From: Orenia metallireducens
GTDB taxonomy: Bacteria > Bacillota > Halanaerobiia > Halobacteroidales > Halobacteroidaceae
Reading direction: 5' to 3'
Assembly: GCF_001693735.1 (NCBI RefSeq)
Contig: NZ_LWDV01000002.1
Span: 1-42,296, forward strand
DNA: 42,296 nt
The notes beneath the pieces are model-generated. The model searched no databases. It was not told the origin of the DNA and was given only the letters and a program-made list of their open reading frames with translations. Positions 18,229 through 26,230 of this stretch are shown one piece after another (the first letter of the stretch is position 1; each line of letters starts with the position of its first letter). Made by a program: the position numbers and the translations under genes.

Positions 18229-19542
18229 CTAATGATTTCTATTATATTCATCAAGGGCTTTTTGAGCACGTTCAGCTGCATCATTTAAAGCCTGTTTAGC
18301 AGTCTTTTCACCTAATATAGCTAGATTAACTTCTTGATGTAAAGGAGTTAACACTTCATTTAAGGCAGGATGTAGTGGTGGAAATACTACATCAGATAAT
18401 CCCTTAGCAATTGAAGCTTGATGTTTTAGAGATTTAAATTCTTCACTATCTCTAACAGAGTTACGAGCAGGTATTTGACCATAAGTTGCCCATTTACTAC
18501 TGTTTTCAGAAATGTATTTGATAAATTTCACTGCTGCCTTTTCTCTTGCTTGATCTTCTTTACGTTGGCGGAAGATTACAAAGTTATGAGAACCTGCCAT
18601 AGCAGAAGCATTCTTACCAAAAGCAGGAATTGGATAAGACATAAAGTTTAGACTACTTTGTTCTTTAAAGCCATTAATCATCCAGATTCCATTAAAGTGC
18701 ATACCTAATTTACCTTGTCTAAATAATGTTACCTCACCATCTTGTTGAATTTGAGCTGGTGAAAGTTTCTTGTTATGAACTAAGTCAATAGCATACTCTA
18801 ATGCCTTAATTCCTTCAGGACTATTGTATGTTACTTTAGTACCATCTTCATTAAGAATAGATCCACCAAATTGATAGATTAAACTCTTAACAATAAATTC
18901 AGGTCCAGGCCATAATGGAGGGAATGCTGTACCCCATTGATCGATCTCTCCATCACCATCAGTATCCTTAGTCAATGCTTTAACTGCTTCCATAAACTCT
19001 TCTGGTGTTTTAGGTGGATTATTAGGATCTAAGCCAGCTTCTTTAAACATATCAATATTGATATACATTGCTAATGGATGAATATCCAAAGGAATACCAT
19101 AGCGTTCTCCATTATAAATACCAGCATCCCAAACTGTTTTAGCAAAATCTTTAGAACTCCAGTTTAAATCTTCAATTAGAGTATCTAATGGTGTTAAAAC
19201 TCTTTTTGAAGCAAATTCAGGTAAACGATCAATATGCATGATTCCTAAATCAGGAGCTTTACCACTTGATATAGCAGTTACGACCTTCTGATAATAAGTT
19301 AACCAATCCATTACCTGCATCTTAACTTTAACTTCTCCTTCATTTAGACGGTTAAACTCATCGATCATTTTAGCCATACCTTTACCATCAGGTCCTGTAA
19401 ATCCATTCCAAAAGCTTAATTCAATTACTTCATCTTTTTTATCTTTATTAAAGAAATCAAAGAACCCCGCATCTACTGTGCTTCCTAAAAATAAAGTAAC
19501 AATTAATGTTAAAGCTAACATACTAACTATGTTCTTTTTCAT
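18229..19542 (-). CDS. Extracellular sugar-binding protein of ABC importer
   Basis: Captures the oligosaccharide outside the membrane and delivers it to the MalF/MalG pair. 437 residues. A signal segment (KKNIVSMLALTLIVTLFLG) ends near VDAGFFDFF with no lipobox cysteine, unusual for a Gram-positive-lineage binding protein. Typical family 1 features follow: ITLSFWNGF-like start, LPEFASK, KAPDLGIMHIDR, and GKLGMHFNGIWMINGF. First gene of the operon: ATG at 19542, AAAGGAGGG upstream, and a hairpin in the leader. Confidence 0.95.
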   Translation of the reverse strand: MKKNIVSMLALTLIVTLFLGSTVDAGFFDFFNKDKKDEVIELSFWNGFTGPDGKGMAKMIDEFNRLNEGEVKVKMQVMDWLTYYQKVVTAISSGKAPDLGIMHIDRLPEFASKRVLTPLDTLIEDLNWSSKDFAKTVWDAGIYNGERYGIPLDIHPLAMYINIDMFKEAGLDPNNPPKTPEEFMEAVKALTKDTDGDGEIDQWGTAFPPLWPGPEFIVKSLIYQFGGSILNEDGTKVTYNSPEGIKALEYAIDLVHNKKLSPAQIQQDGEVTLFRQGKLGMHFNGIWMINGFKEQSSLNFMSYPIPAFGKNASAMAGSHNFVIFRQRKEDQAREKAAVKFIKYISENSSKWATYGQIPARNSVRDSEEFKSLKHQASIAKGLSDVVFPPLHPALNEVLTPLHQEVNLAILGEKTAKQALNDAAERAQKALDEYNRNH

Positions 19543-19564
19543 TTTAACCCTCCTTTAAATTTGG

Positions 19565-19607
19565 TCTACTGATTTAACCTTATAATAATTAAAATTAAAC
19601 CAGTAGA
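19565..19607 (-). promoter_or_regulatory. Leader hairpin/operator upstream of the galactoside operon
   Basis: Inverted repeat TCTACTGATTTAA (19565-19577) and TTAAACCAGTAGA (19595-19607), 13 bp with one mismatch, about 20 bp before the binding-protein start. A further ATTATCTACT at 19645-19654 repeats the TCTACT core in mirror to AGTAGATAAT at 19603-19612. This could be an operator for the ArsR-type regulator or an mRNA stem stabilising the highly expressed first gene. Confidence 0.5.
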
Positions 19608-20051
19608 TAATATTGAAAAAATAGTAGGGTTATAAACTTGTTTGATTATCTACTTTACTTGCTTAAGCATTATAACTCTTGCTAATTAATCTAACACTAG
19701 TATTTTCTACCCCTAGTTAATTTTTTGTTTAATCTTTTTTAATCCAAAATAAATATTATTGAATTAAAAGACAAAATTAAATAGCAAAGAAAATAAATAA
19801 GTAGTGGGTAAGATCTGAGCTTATAGACTTATCACCTTATACTGCTACTATAACGGTTATTATAAGAACTTAATTGTTATACCACGTTATAATTTAGCCT
19901 TATTTACTGATTGTCTTATTCTTTATATATATAATTATACTTTTGCTTTAATATTCCTTCTTTTTTATAAAGAAAAATTAAATTTAATTTTAACAAGGTA
20001 TTTTCTTGTAAATTATACCATTTAAAATCTTTTTAAATTAAACTAGCTAGT
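19608..20051. other. Promoter region of the galactoside operon
   Basis: AT-rich spacer. On the minus strand a -10-like TATAAT lies near 19670. A wide inverted repeat TATAACGGT (19849-19857) / ACCACGTTATA (19881-19891) is a second operator candidate. No gene seen. Confidence 0.4.
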
Positions 20052-20990
20052 TTACTCATAATCATATCTAAACCTTAAAATTATATCTTGTTCATAATTT
20101 CCAAACTTGCTACCAAAAAGGTTCAATCCTCCTATATTTCTAGCATCATCTTTGATTCCAACCTTAATATCAATAAAGTTATCATCATAAATATTTAGCT
20201 CTTCTAAGGTTGTATCAGAAATCTGTTTACCATCTATATAAGAACCATTATGGTTAACACTCCAAATTTTTAATAATCCATGCTGGGTTTGATCAGAATT
20301 CCACCAATCTGGATTTAACTTTCCTCTTTCTGTTCCAAAGTCACCAGGTGAAGTCCACGTTCCTATCTCTATTCCATTGACCCATACAGTAATATCTGAA
20401 GGCCATTTTTCATTATAATTAGGAGCTTCAGAGCAGATCTCCATACTTAATTCTAAATTATTTAAAATAGTCTTATCTGGTAGATTATTAGGAAATCTAT
20501 ATTGGATATAACCTTTTCTTAGCCAGATTAATTGGGCATAAATATGTTCTGGCTCTAAAAAAGATCTAGTATCATCTAAGATACCTATATATCCATCTTC
20601 CTTAGCTAAACCACAAGTAGGTTCTACTTTAAAATCTTTATAATTTCCTATTGGCATTGAAATCTCAACCATATTAGTATCGAAATGAACATTAGAACCA
20701 GGCAAACTAATTAAAATACTATCATAAGTTCTTTTACATATCTTTTGAGAACCATGGGAACCTGGTTGATATTCAGTACTAATCAATCCTGCTTCTTCTA
20801 ACTTTTTGATATTAACAGTAACTGAAGGTGCTGGCATATCAAGCCTTTCAGAAATTTCATTTAAATTCATCTCAGCTTTATTTAATAATTCTAATATTGC
20901 CATCCTAGGTTCTGATGCTAAAGCTTTTATTACCTCTACAGAGTTTTCATCATTATTTATTTCTAATATTCTTCCTCGCACATTAACCAC
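20052..20990 (-). CDS. ArsR-type winged-helix regulator with large C-terminal domain
   Basis: 312 residues. Residues about 15-75 form an ArsR-like winged helix (KALASEPRMAILELLNKAEMNLNEISERLDMPAPSVTVNIKKLEEAGLI, shown in part: ISERLDMPAPSVTVNIKKL). The remaining 220 residues are beta-rich with many aromatics (KWPSDITVWVNGIEIGTWTS, NPDWWNSDQTQHGLLKIW) and look like a carbohydrate-sensing sandwich. Regulators of this architecture are commonly found beside sugar ABC operons. Located 509 bp upstream of the importer and transcribed the same way, so it most likely controls it. The GTG at 20990 is used for lack of an ATG. A second GTG four codons on is possible. Confidence 0.85.
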   Translation of the reverse strand: MVNVRGRILEINNDENSVEVIKALASEPRMAILELLNKAEMNLNEISERLDMPAPSVTVNIKKLEEAGLISTEYQPGSHGSQKICKRTYDSILISLPGSNVHFDTNMVEISMPIGNYKDFKVEPTCGLAKEDGYIGILDDTRSFLEPEHIYAQLIWLRKGYIQYRFPNNLPDKTILNNLELSMEICSEAPNYNEKWPSDITVWVNGIEIGTWTSPGDFGTERGKLNPDWWNSDQTQHGLLKIWSVNHNGSYIDGKQISDTTLEELNIYDDNFIDIKVGIKDDARNIGGLNLFGSKFGNYEQDIILRFRYDYE

Positions 20991-21109
20991 TTCTTTCCAT
21001 TATGATTTGATTATTATATTTTTATTTTAACAATTATTAAAGTAAAATGCAATTTTTTAACTTTAATAATATCTTTTAAGTAATCTTATCTGCTTTTTTA
21101 ATTTAGAAT

Positions 21110-21338
21110 ATTAACAACAAACAGAGGTTGAATTTTATATAACGAAGTATTCGGGATTTATATATAATCTACTGTTGTAGTTGTTTTAATAGTTTTAAAA
21201 AGTTTTAATAGTTTTCCGCTATGGACAAACCCTTGTGGCTATGGGATCTGTTGCCATGAAATATCACATTTTGAGTGTTTAATATCACTTAATTAGTTAT
21301 TTGTGATATTATATAATTTTCAATAGGAGGGGATATAA
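21110..21338. promoter_or_regulatory. Origin/operator region of the split rep gene
   Basis: Contains TTGTTGTAGTTGTTTT, an AGTTTTAATAGTTTT direct repeat (about 21190-21215), a CTATGGACAAACCCTTGTGGC element that resembles the GACAAACCCT element of the other two origins, and three AATATCAC half-sites (21260-21267, 21281-21288, and inverted GTGATATT at 21303-21310) overlapping a TATATAAT box. This is a reasonable autoregulatory operator. No regular 21-bp iterons were seen here. Confidence 0.55.
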
Positions 21339-22420
21339 TTGAAAGAGAGAAATGAATTAATTGTTAAAGAGAACCATTTAATTGAAGGGTTTGTGGAAAT
21401 GACTAAGAATGAATATAAATTTATACTCTACTTAATCTCTAAAATAAAAAAAGATGATAAAAATTTCCGTAAACAAAAAGTTAGCGTTAAGGAATTTTCA
21501 GATGTCTTAGATTATAAGGGAGAAGGTTTATATCAATATATGAAAGAATTTGAGGATTCACTGATTAAAAAACATATTAGAATAGAGAATAGTGAAGGGG
21601 ATAGAGTAAAAATAAATTGGCTAAGTTATATTAGATACTTTAATGATGCTGGAACTTTAGATGTAGCCTTTAATAGTGATTTAGTACCTTATTTATTAAA
21701 CTTAGATACTAGATTTACTAAGTATCTTTTAAAGAATATAATTGGACTAAATAGTATCTACAGTATCAGAATTTATGAACTATTAAAGCAGTATGAAAAG
21801 ATAAAGAAGAGAGTAATAAAATTAGAAGATTTAAAAAAATGTTGGGTATAGCCGATGACCAATACAAGCTTTATGGCCATTTCAAGCAGAGGATCTTATT
21901 AAAAGCAAAAGAAGAGTTGGCTGAGAATGAAGATACAGATATTTATTTTGACTTTGAAAAACTTAAAAGGGGTAGAAAAGTAATAGCTATTAAATTTATT
22001 ATTAAAGAGAAAGAGATTCCGCAAAAAGAATTAGAGTTTGAAGAGTATCAAAAAAAGAAAGAGTATTTTCAAGAAACATTAGAGTTATTTAAACTCTTAC
22101 CTCAAGAAGAGCAGGTAGAGGCTCATAAGAAGGAGCTAGCAGAATTATTAAAGGAGCATAGTTATAAGTACTTAGAGGCTGATATTGAGTATGCTAAGCG
22201 TTTTGGGGTGAATAACTTCTTTGGATTTTTAAAGAGTTCCTGTGAAGGGGGACATTATTCTGCTGCTGAGCTAGAAAAAGAAGAGAGAAAAGAAGATTTA
22301 GCTAGACAGAAAGAGGAAGAGCTAAAGGAAAAGATACAGAAAAGGGCTCAAGAGAAGGCGATTGAGAAGTATGATAAACTGTCTACTAAAGAGATAGCAA
22401 AGAAAGAAGGTGGTAGATAA
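21339..22420 (+). CDS. Rep_3/RepB-type replication initiator, split by -1 frameshift
   Basis: Two frames encode one initiator. 21339-21851 (TTG start, AGGAGGGG upstream) gives the first winged-helix domain (ELIVKENHLIEGFVEMTKNE, YIRYFNDAGTLDVAFNSDLVP, IGLNSIYSIRIYELLKQYEK). The frame at 21839-22420 continues with LGIADDQYKLYGHFKQRIL, the second winged-helix start, then an acidic helical tail closely similar to the intact rep at 26231. The frames meet at A AAA AAA (21833-21839) read as TTA AAA AAA. A -1 slip there yields LKKMLGIADD, exactly the family pattern and about 359 residues. It is either programmed frameshifting, a homopolymer error, or a disabled gene. Confidence 0.8.
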
Positions 22421-22421
22421 G

Positions 22422-22736
22422 ATGCTTTCTAAGGATGAATTAAAATTATTAAGTGATAAAATAGTAAAGTTAATAAATGCTGAGAAGGTTATTCTTTTTG
22501 GTTCTTATGCTTCTGGTAATTCTGATGAACAGAGTGATATTGATCTTTGTATTATAACTAATGAGAAGAGAAGAAAGCTTGATATTATAAGAGAATTACG
22601 AAAGAATTTATCCTCTGATATAGATTATCCCCTTGATTTATTAGTATATAATGAAGATGAGTTTTATGAAAAAGCCAATTTAGAGAATAGTTTTGAAAAT
22701 CAGATTGCAGATAAGGGAGCTTATTTATATGGATAA
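22422..22736 (+). CDS. MNT-domain nucleotidyltransferase (antitoxin candidate)
   Basis: A minimal nucleotidyltransferase of 104 residues. The catalytic signature GSYASGNSDEQSDIDL fits GSX10DXD, with a third acidic residue in YPLDLLVY. In MNT/HEPN pairs the MNT protein typically neutralises the HEPN partner, in some cases by adenylylating it. I choose the ATG at 22422, which has AGAAGGTGG about 8 nt upstream. A GTG at 22410 is in frame but overlaps that site. Its stop overlaps the start of the HEPN gene, and it directly follows the split rep gene. Confidence 0.85.
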   Translation: MLSKDELKLLSDKIVKLINAEKVILFGSYASGNSDEQSDIDLCIITNEKRRKLDIIRELRKNLSSDIDYPLDLLVYNEDEFYEKANLENSFENQIADKGAYLYG

Positions 22737-23121
22737 AAGAACTATGATGGAGGAATGGTTTACAGTAACAGAGCAAGATTTAAAATCAGCTAAGTTTCTA
22801 AAAAAGATGCATCCAGCACCATTGGAAGTAATCTGTTATCATTGTCAGCAAAGTGCTGAAAAATATTTAAAGGGTTATATGATATTACAAGGTGAAAAAG
22901 TGATGAGAACCCATGACTTAGTTGTTTTAAATAAAAAATGTAGAAAATATAATGATGATTTTGTAAAAATTGAAGATGAATGTCTACGCTTAACTGATTA
23001 TGGAGTTAATGTGAGATATCCTTTTCATTTTGATTTAACAAAGGCAGATATGGAATTAGCTATAAAAGATATTGATAAAATTAAAGAGTTGGTGTTACAG
23101 AAAGTTAGAGAAAATAACTAA
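22729..23121 (+). CDS. HEPN-domain protein (toxin candidate)
   Basis: A 130-residue all-helical HEPN protein (PF05168-like): EWFTVTEQDLKSAKFL, then ICYHCQQSAEKYLKGYMI and RTHDLVVL, typical of HI0074-type partners of MNT proteins. The ATG at 22729 overlaps the MNT stop (ATGGATAA), which implies translational coupling. An upstream ATG at 22693 would overlap more and lacks a good ribosome site. The classic RNase motif RX4-6HXY is not evident (RYPFHF is the closest), so ribonuclease activity is uncertain. A terminator follows. Confidence 0.85.
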   Translation: MDKRTMMEEWFTVTEQDLKSAKFLKKMHPAPLEVICYHCQQSAEKYLKGYMILQGEKVMRTHDLVVLNKKCRKYNDDFVKIEDECLRLTDYGVNVRYPFHFDLTKADMELAIKDIDKIKELVLQKVRENN

Positions 23122-23133
23122 AAGTTAAGCAAC

Positions 23134-23176
23134 AAGACAGATCACAGTTAGGATATAGCTGTAGTCTGTCTTTTTT
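23134..23176 (+). terminator. Terminator of the rep-MNT-HEPN unit
   Basis: AAGACAGA...TCTGTCTT stem with an inner ACAG/CTGT pairing and a T6 tail, 13 bp after the HEPN stop. Confidence 0.8.
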
Positions 23177-23230
23177 ATTTGAAAAATAAACACCAAAGAA
23201 CTTTTTATAATTCTCAATCTCAATTATATT

Positions 23231-23326
23231 TTTCCTAAAGGTAGTATCAAGGTTAAACTTTTAGTAAAGAACAATAAGTGGGTTATAGATAAGATCATCA
23301 AAAGTTATGAGATAGATCAAGAATAA
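23231..23326 (+). pseudogene. C-terminal gene remnant
   Basis: An open stretch without a start, reading FPKGSIKVKLLVKNNKWVID and ending KSYEIDQE-stop. It looks like the last 31 codons of a truncated gene. Hairpins follow: GTTAATCAAAATT/AATTTTGATTAAC at 23356-23393 and a smaller T-tailed one near 23408-23435. Family unknown. Confidence 0.35.
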
Positions 23327-23465
23327 TGTTACTAACAATAACTTCACATAATAGTTAATCAAAATTTTCAGATTTTATAATTTTGATTAACTTTCAAACT
23401 TATATAAGCTCTCTGATTTCAGGGAACTTTTTTATGTCATATTTAGATTATTTATATAGATAACA

Positions 23466-23600
23466 GGTGAGCTTTTTGTAGAAATTGCTACAGCCAGTGA
23501 AGAAATCTCTGCTCAACTTCAACAAACCACTTCTTCTACAGAAAATTTAGCAGCAATAGCAGAGAAATTACAAGGATTAATTGATCAATTTAAAATATAG
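23466..23600 (+). pseudogene. C-terminal remnant of a chemoreceptor
   Basis: The 44 codons before the stop read GELFVEIATASEEISAQLQ, then QTTSSTENLAAIAEKLQGL, the usual distal coiled-coil end of a methyl-accepting chemotaxis protein. No start and no signalling tip remain. It is unlike the intact receptor at 5962-7563 in sequence and orientation. Confidence 0.65.
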
Positions 23601-23706
23601 TCAATCTTAGTATTTAAATTAAGAATTTATATGGAAACCGATAAAGCTTTCATATCAGTAATTTTAAAAGCAAAAGATCAAATAGCAGTAGATTCTAGCA
23701 AAGAAG

Positions 23707-23735
23707 TTGACTAATTGAAATTTTTGCTATATAAT
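23707..23735 (+). promoter_or_regulatory. Sigma-A promoter of the leader-controlled gene
   Basis: TTGACT (23707-23712), a 17-bp spacer and TATAAT (23730-23735) give a near-consensus promoter. The same arrangement (TTGATT, 17 bp, TATAAT) occurs at the second copy on the minus strand at 28445-28417. Confidence 0.8.
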
Positions 23736-23741
23736 TAGAAC

Positions 23742-23988
23742 AAGTTTACTCAATTTTTGAACAAAATCATACAAAAAATTAAAAACTCCTGTTGGCGCAG
23801 GAGCTTTTAGAGTAAGGTTTCCCAAAAAACGCTTCGCAACCGTTTTGGAAACTTGAATATCAAATTTGTATCTCTATGATACCACAGAGATACAAAGCTT
23901 GTCAAGGATTTAGTCCTTGTAAAAAATGACAAGTGATATTAAAGTTTTTAGGAAACCTGCTCAGTAATTTTCTGAGGAGGTTATTTTG
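23742..23988 (+). ncRNA. Structured 5' leader (candidate attenuator), copy 1
   Basis: About 245 nt between promoter and start codon. Helices seen: P1 CTCCTG/CAGGAG (23786-23803) followed by TTTT; P2 GTTTCC+AAAACG / CGTTTT+GGAAAC (23817-23852) with loop CTTCGCAAC; P3 TTGTATCTCT/AGAGATACAA (23866-23895); P4 CTTGTCA/TGACAAG around CAAGGA/TCCTTG (23898-23933); and CTCAG/CTGAG (23960-23976) overlapping the ribosome site. AGGTTTCC (23815-23822) can pair either inside P2 or with GGAAACCT (23951-23958) next to the ribosome site. P1 and P3 differ in sequence but keep pairing in copy 2. Function and ligand are unknown. Confidence 0.6.
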
Positions 23989-25122
23989 ATGTCAATTATT
24001 GAAAGATTGCAAATAGAGATTAAAGATATAACTAAACAAGAACAATTAACTAATTTTCAAAGTAGAATAGCAGCTTTAAGAGAAGAAGATAAGATTAGTT
24101 CTAAAGAGGCTAAAGAGTTATCAGTAGCAGCAAAGGATTACTTTGAATTTATCCAAGAGTATAATAAATCAGATCTAGTTAGTCATGAGGCAGAAATTAA
24201 GGACCAAGAAGCCGAAAGAAAAGATTATAGTCAGTATACTGATCTGGAATTGGTAGAAGATGGGGCTTTTATGCCTTTTTTACAGTATCAATTAGCAATA
24301 CAGTGGAATCATAAGATGACTCAGACTATGTTTAATGTCTATTATGCTTTATGCTATCATGCTAATAGTATTGGAGAGGTTAATGGCTTAGCTACTAATG
24401 AGATAGCAGATTTTATTGGTCATAACTCAGATTCTAAAGTTGTACAAGCTATTGCTAAGTTAGAGAAGAGTAAGTTGATCAGTGTTAATCGTGATCAGGT
24501 GATTAACTCCTATGCAATTGCAGGGTATAAGCAAGCCATTGTCAAAACTGGCAAAGGTGGCTATGTGATGCCTTTAGAGATGTTCCAAAAGCTACAAAGT
24601 TATAACCTCAAGCATTATCGATTGGTCTGGTATTTGGTAGCTCATAAGCACCATATGCCTAATAACACAGGTAAGACTGGGATTAAACAGGCTACCTTAA
24701 AGAATATCACTAATGCTGTGAGTTTTAAGGAGCTGCGACAATTAATCAAAGATTTAGCAGGGGTTATCTTAAAAAGTGTAGATAATTTCTGGACTAAGAT
24801 TAAACGAGTATTAATGAAGTCTTTAAGATTAACCTTTAACTTTATTGAGTTAGGAATCGGTATTGTAGAGGATGCTATCGGAGAGGTAGAGTCTCATTAT
24901 CTCTATGATCGAATCAAAGACATTTTGATTAATATGAGAATTGATAGTACTAAGAAAAATATTAAAAAGGTGATTAAGAGAATTGATAAGGTTTCAGAGT
25001 TTGCCTTTAATGAAGTGGAGAGTCTAGCTAGACAGTCTCATATCTATTCTAAATATAATACAGTTAATTGTTTGTTGAAACTCTTAGAAAGTAAAAATAA
25101 CGCTTTAAGAGTTGAGAATTGA
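23989..25122 (+). CDS. Unrecognised plasmid protein with winged-helix-like domain
   Basis: 377 residues, not assigned to a family. The N-terminal 80 residues are helical and charged (IERLQIEIKDITKQEQLTN). Residues about 105-165 (TQTMFNVYYALCYHAN, LATNEIADFIGHNSDSKVV, KLEKSKLISVNRD) look like a winged helix of the initiator or GntR/DnaD sort. The C-terminal third is basic and amphipathic helical. ATG at 23989 with GAGGAGG 8 nt upstream. A TTG just before is less likely. Expression seems governed by the long leader. Lying between two rep loci, it may act in replication or copy control, but this is inference. A deletion derivative is at 27871-28171. Confidence 0.7.
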   Translation: MSIIERLQIEIKDITKQEQLTNFQSRIAALREEDKISSKEAKELSVAAKDYFEFIQEYNKSDLVSHEAEIKDQEAERKDYSQYTDLELVEDGAFMPFLQYQLAIQWNHKMTQTMFNVYYALCYHANSIGEVNGLATNEIADFIGHNSDSKVVQAIAKLEKSKLISVNRDQVINSYAIAGYKQAIVKTGKGGYVMPLEMFQKLQSYNLKHYRLVWYLVAHKHHMPNNTGKTGIKQATLKNITNAVSFKELRQLIKDLAGVILKSVDNFWTKIKRVLMKSLRLTFNFIELGIGIVEDAIGEVESHYLYDRIKDILINMRIDSTKKNIKKVIKRIDKVSEFAFNEVESLARQSHIYSKYNTVNCLLKLLESKNNALRVEN

Positions 25123-25217
25123 AAAAAATAAATATAAATACCTTGCTTATTAATATAGATTATATTAACAACTAAGGGGTTAGTCTATCCTCTGAGAGCT
25201 GATAATTATAGATTAAG

Positions 25218-25259
25218 GGATAACTGTAGCTATTTTTAGCTGTGGTTATCCTTTTTTTA
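25218..25259 (+). terminator. Terminator after the winged-helix-like gene
   Basis: The stem GGATAACTGTAGCTA / TAGCTGTGGTTATCC (small mismatches) carries a T7 tail. Confidence 0.85.
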
Positions 25260-25985
25260 GTGGAAGTACAAAATTATTGCTGAAAATTAATATTATTAAA
25301 TGAGTTTTTTAATTTTTCATTGGATTAGAATGATAAACTTATACTTAATATTTATTTTCTATTTAAGATCTCTTTATGTAAAAGAGATTATTGATGGTTA
25401 TTGGAGTAGAAAGGGACAAGAAGGTGTTAGTTCAATTAAAATTAGTCAGTAGTTAGTTAATAATGGAGAGGGGTTAGTATAATTGAGAATTAAAAGATAA
25501 AAATATAAAAGATTATTTAGCCACGGATTAACACAGATAAAGAGCAAATTTACAATTAAGAGTAAAGAATAAATTAAGGTAAAAAAATTGTTAACTATAG
25601 AAGATAGAGAGTGAATGAAGTTATCCTTGGTTGATTATTATGAACGGATATGTTGTTTTGATACGATAGTTCTAGTTATGTTAAGAAAGTGATTAGGTAT
25701 AAGTTAATTTTTAATTATTATCTAGTCATTTATGACTAGGTTTTATATGACTATATAATAAAGGTTTTTTAATTTTGGTGTATAATTAACTATATAGGTG
25801 ATTTATAATTAAAAATTCAGAATTGAGAATTAAAGATAATGAAAAAATTAATAACAATATCACACTGAAAACAGGCAATAGCTATTGTCTGTTTTTTCTT
25901 TTTATCATCAAGAATTAAGAACAACAAATGAATTAACAAGAAATTTAGAGTAACATAGCTAGATTAATATTGTAAATATGGTTAG
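25260..25985. other. Gene-poor AT-rich stretch with relic fragments
   Basis: No intact gene. A stretch near 25374-25452 reads LYVKEIIDGYWSRKGQEGVS then SIKISQ-stop, apparently a gene end. CTAGTCAT/ATGACTAG hairpin at 25722-25739. A T-tailed terminator hairpin AAAACAGGCAATAG/CTATTGTCTGTTTT is at 25868-25897. The rest holds no recognisable coding sequence. Confidence 0.5.
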
Positions 25986-25989
25986 GATA

Positions 25990-26190
25990 AATAGTTGTTG
26001 TATATCTTTTATATCTTATAAATCTTTAGGGTTGGACAAACCCTATTGTAGCAAGGGATTGCAGGAAAATATAACTACAAATTAAGGAGATATAGCTACA
26101 TATTAAGGAAATATGACTACAGATTAAGGGGATACAACTACAAATTAAGGAGTTACAACTACATATCATTATTGTATATGTAGTTGTATT
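25990..26190 (+). other. Iteron-type plasmid origin
   Basis: A GACAAACCCT hairpin element (about 26031-26046) is followed by five direct repeats of consensus CTACAAATTAAGGAGATAT with CTACA starting at 26075, 26096, 26117, 26138 and 26159, exactly 21 bp (two helical turns) apart. An inverted partner ATATGTAGTTG (26176-26186) pairs with CAACTACATAT (26156-26166), the usual dimer operator by which such initiators repress themselves. The intact rep gene starts 45 bp later. Confidence 0.85.
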
Positions 26191-26230
26191 GTGATATGAT
26201 TTAGAATAGATAAAGATAGGAGGAGTATAG

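Noticed and set aside
23631-23713. Short frame METDKAFISVILKAKDQIAV...
   Set aside because: Only 27 codons, no ribosome site, and overlaps the promoter of the next gene.
23742-23988. Leader as a T-box or known riboswitch
   Set aside because: No T-box GGGTGGNACCGCG consensus and no core of the common metabolite riboswitches was recognised.
25514-25550. TTTAGCCACGGATTAACACAG resembling interspersed repeats seen near rRNA genes (and GTGTTCATTCGTGG near 2907)
   Set aside because: Only short similarity remembered from other genomes, no structure here and no rRNA nearby.
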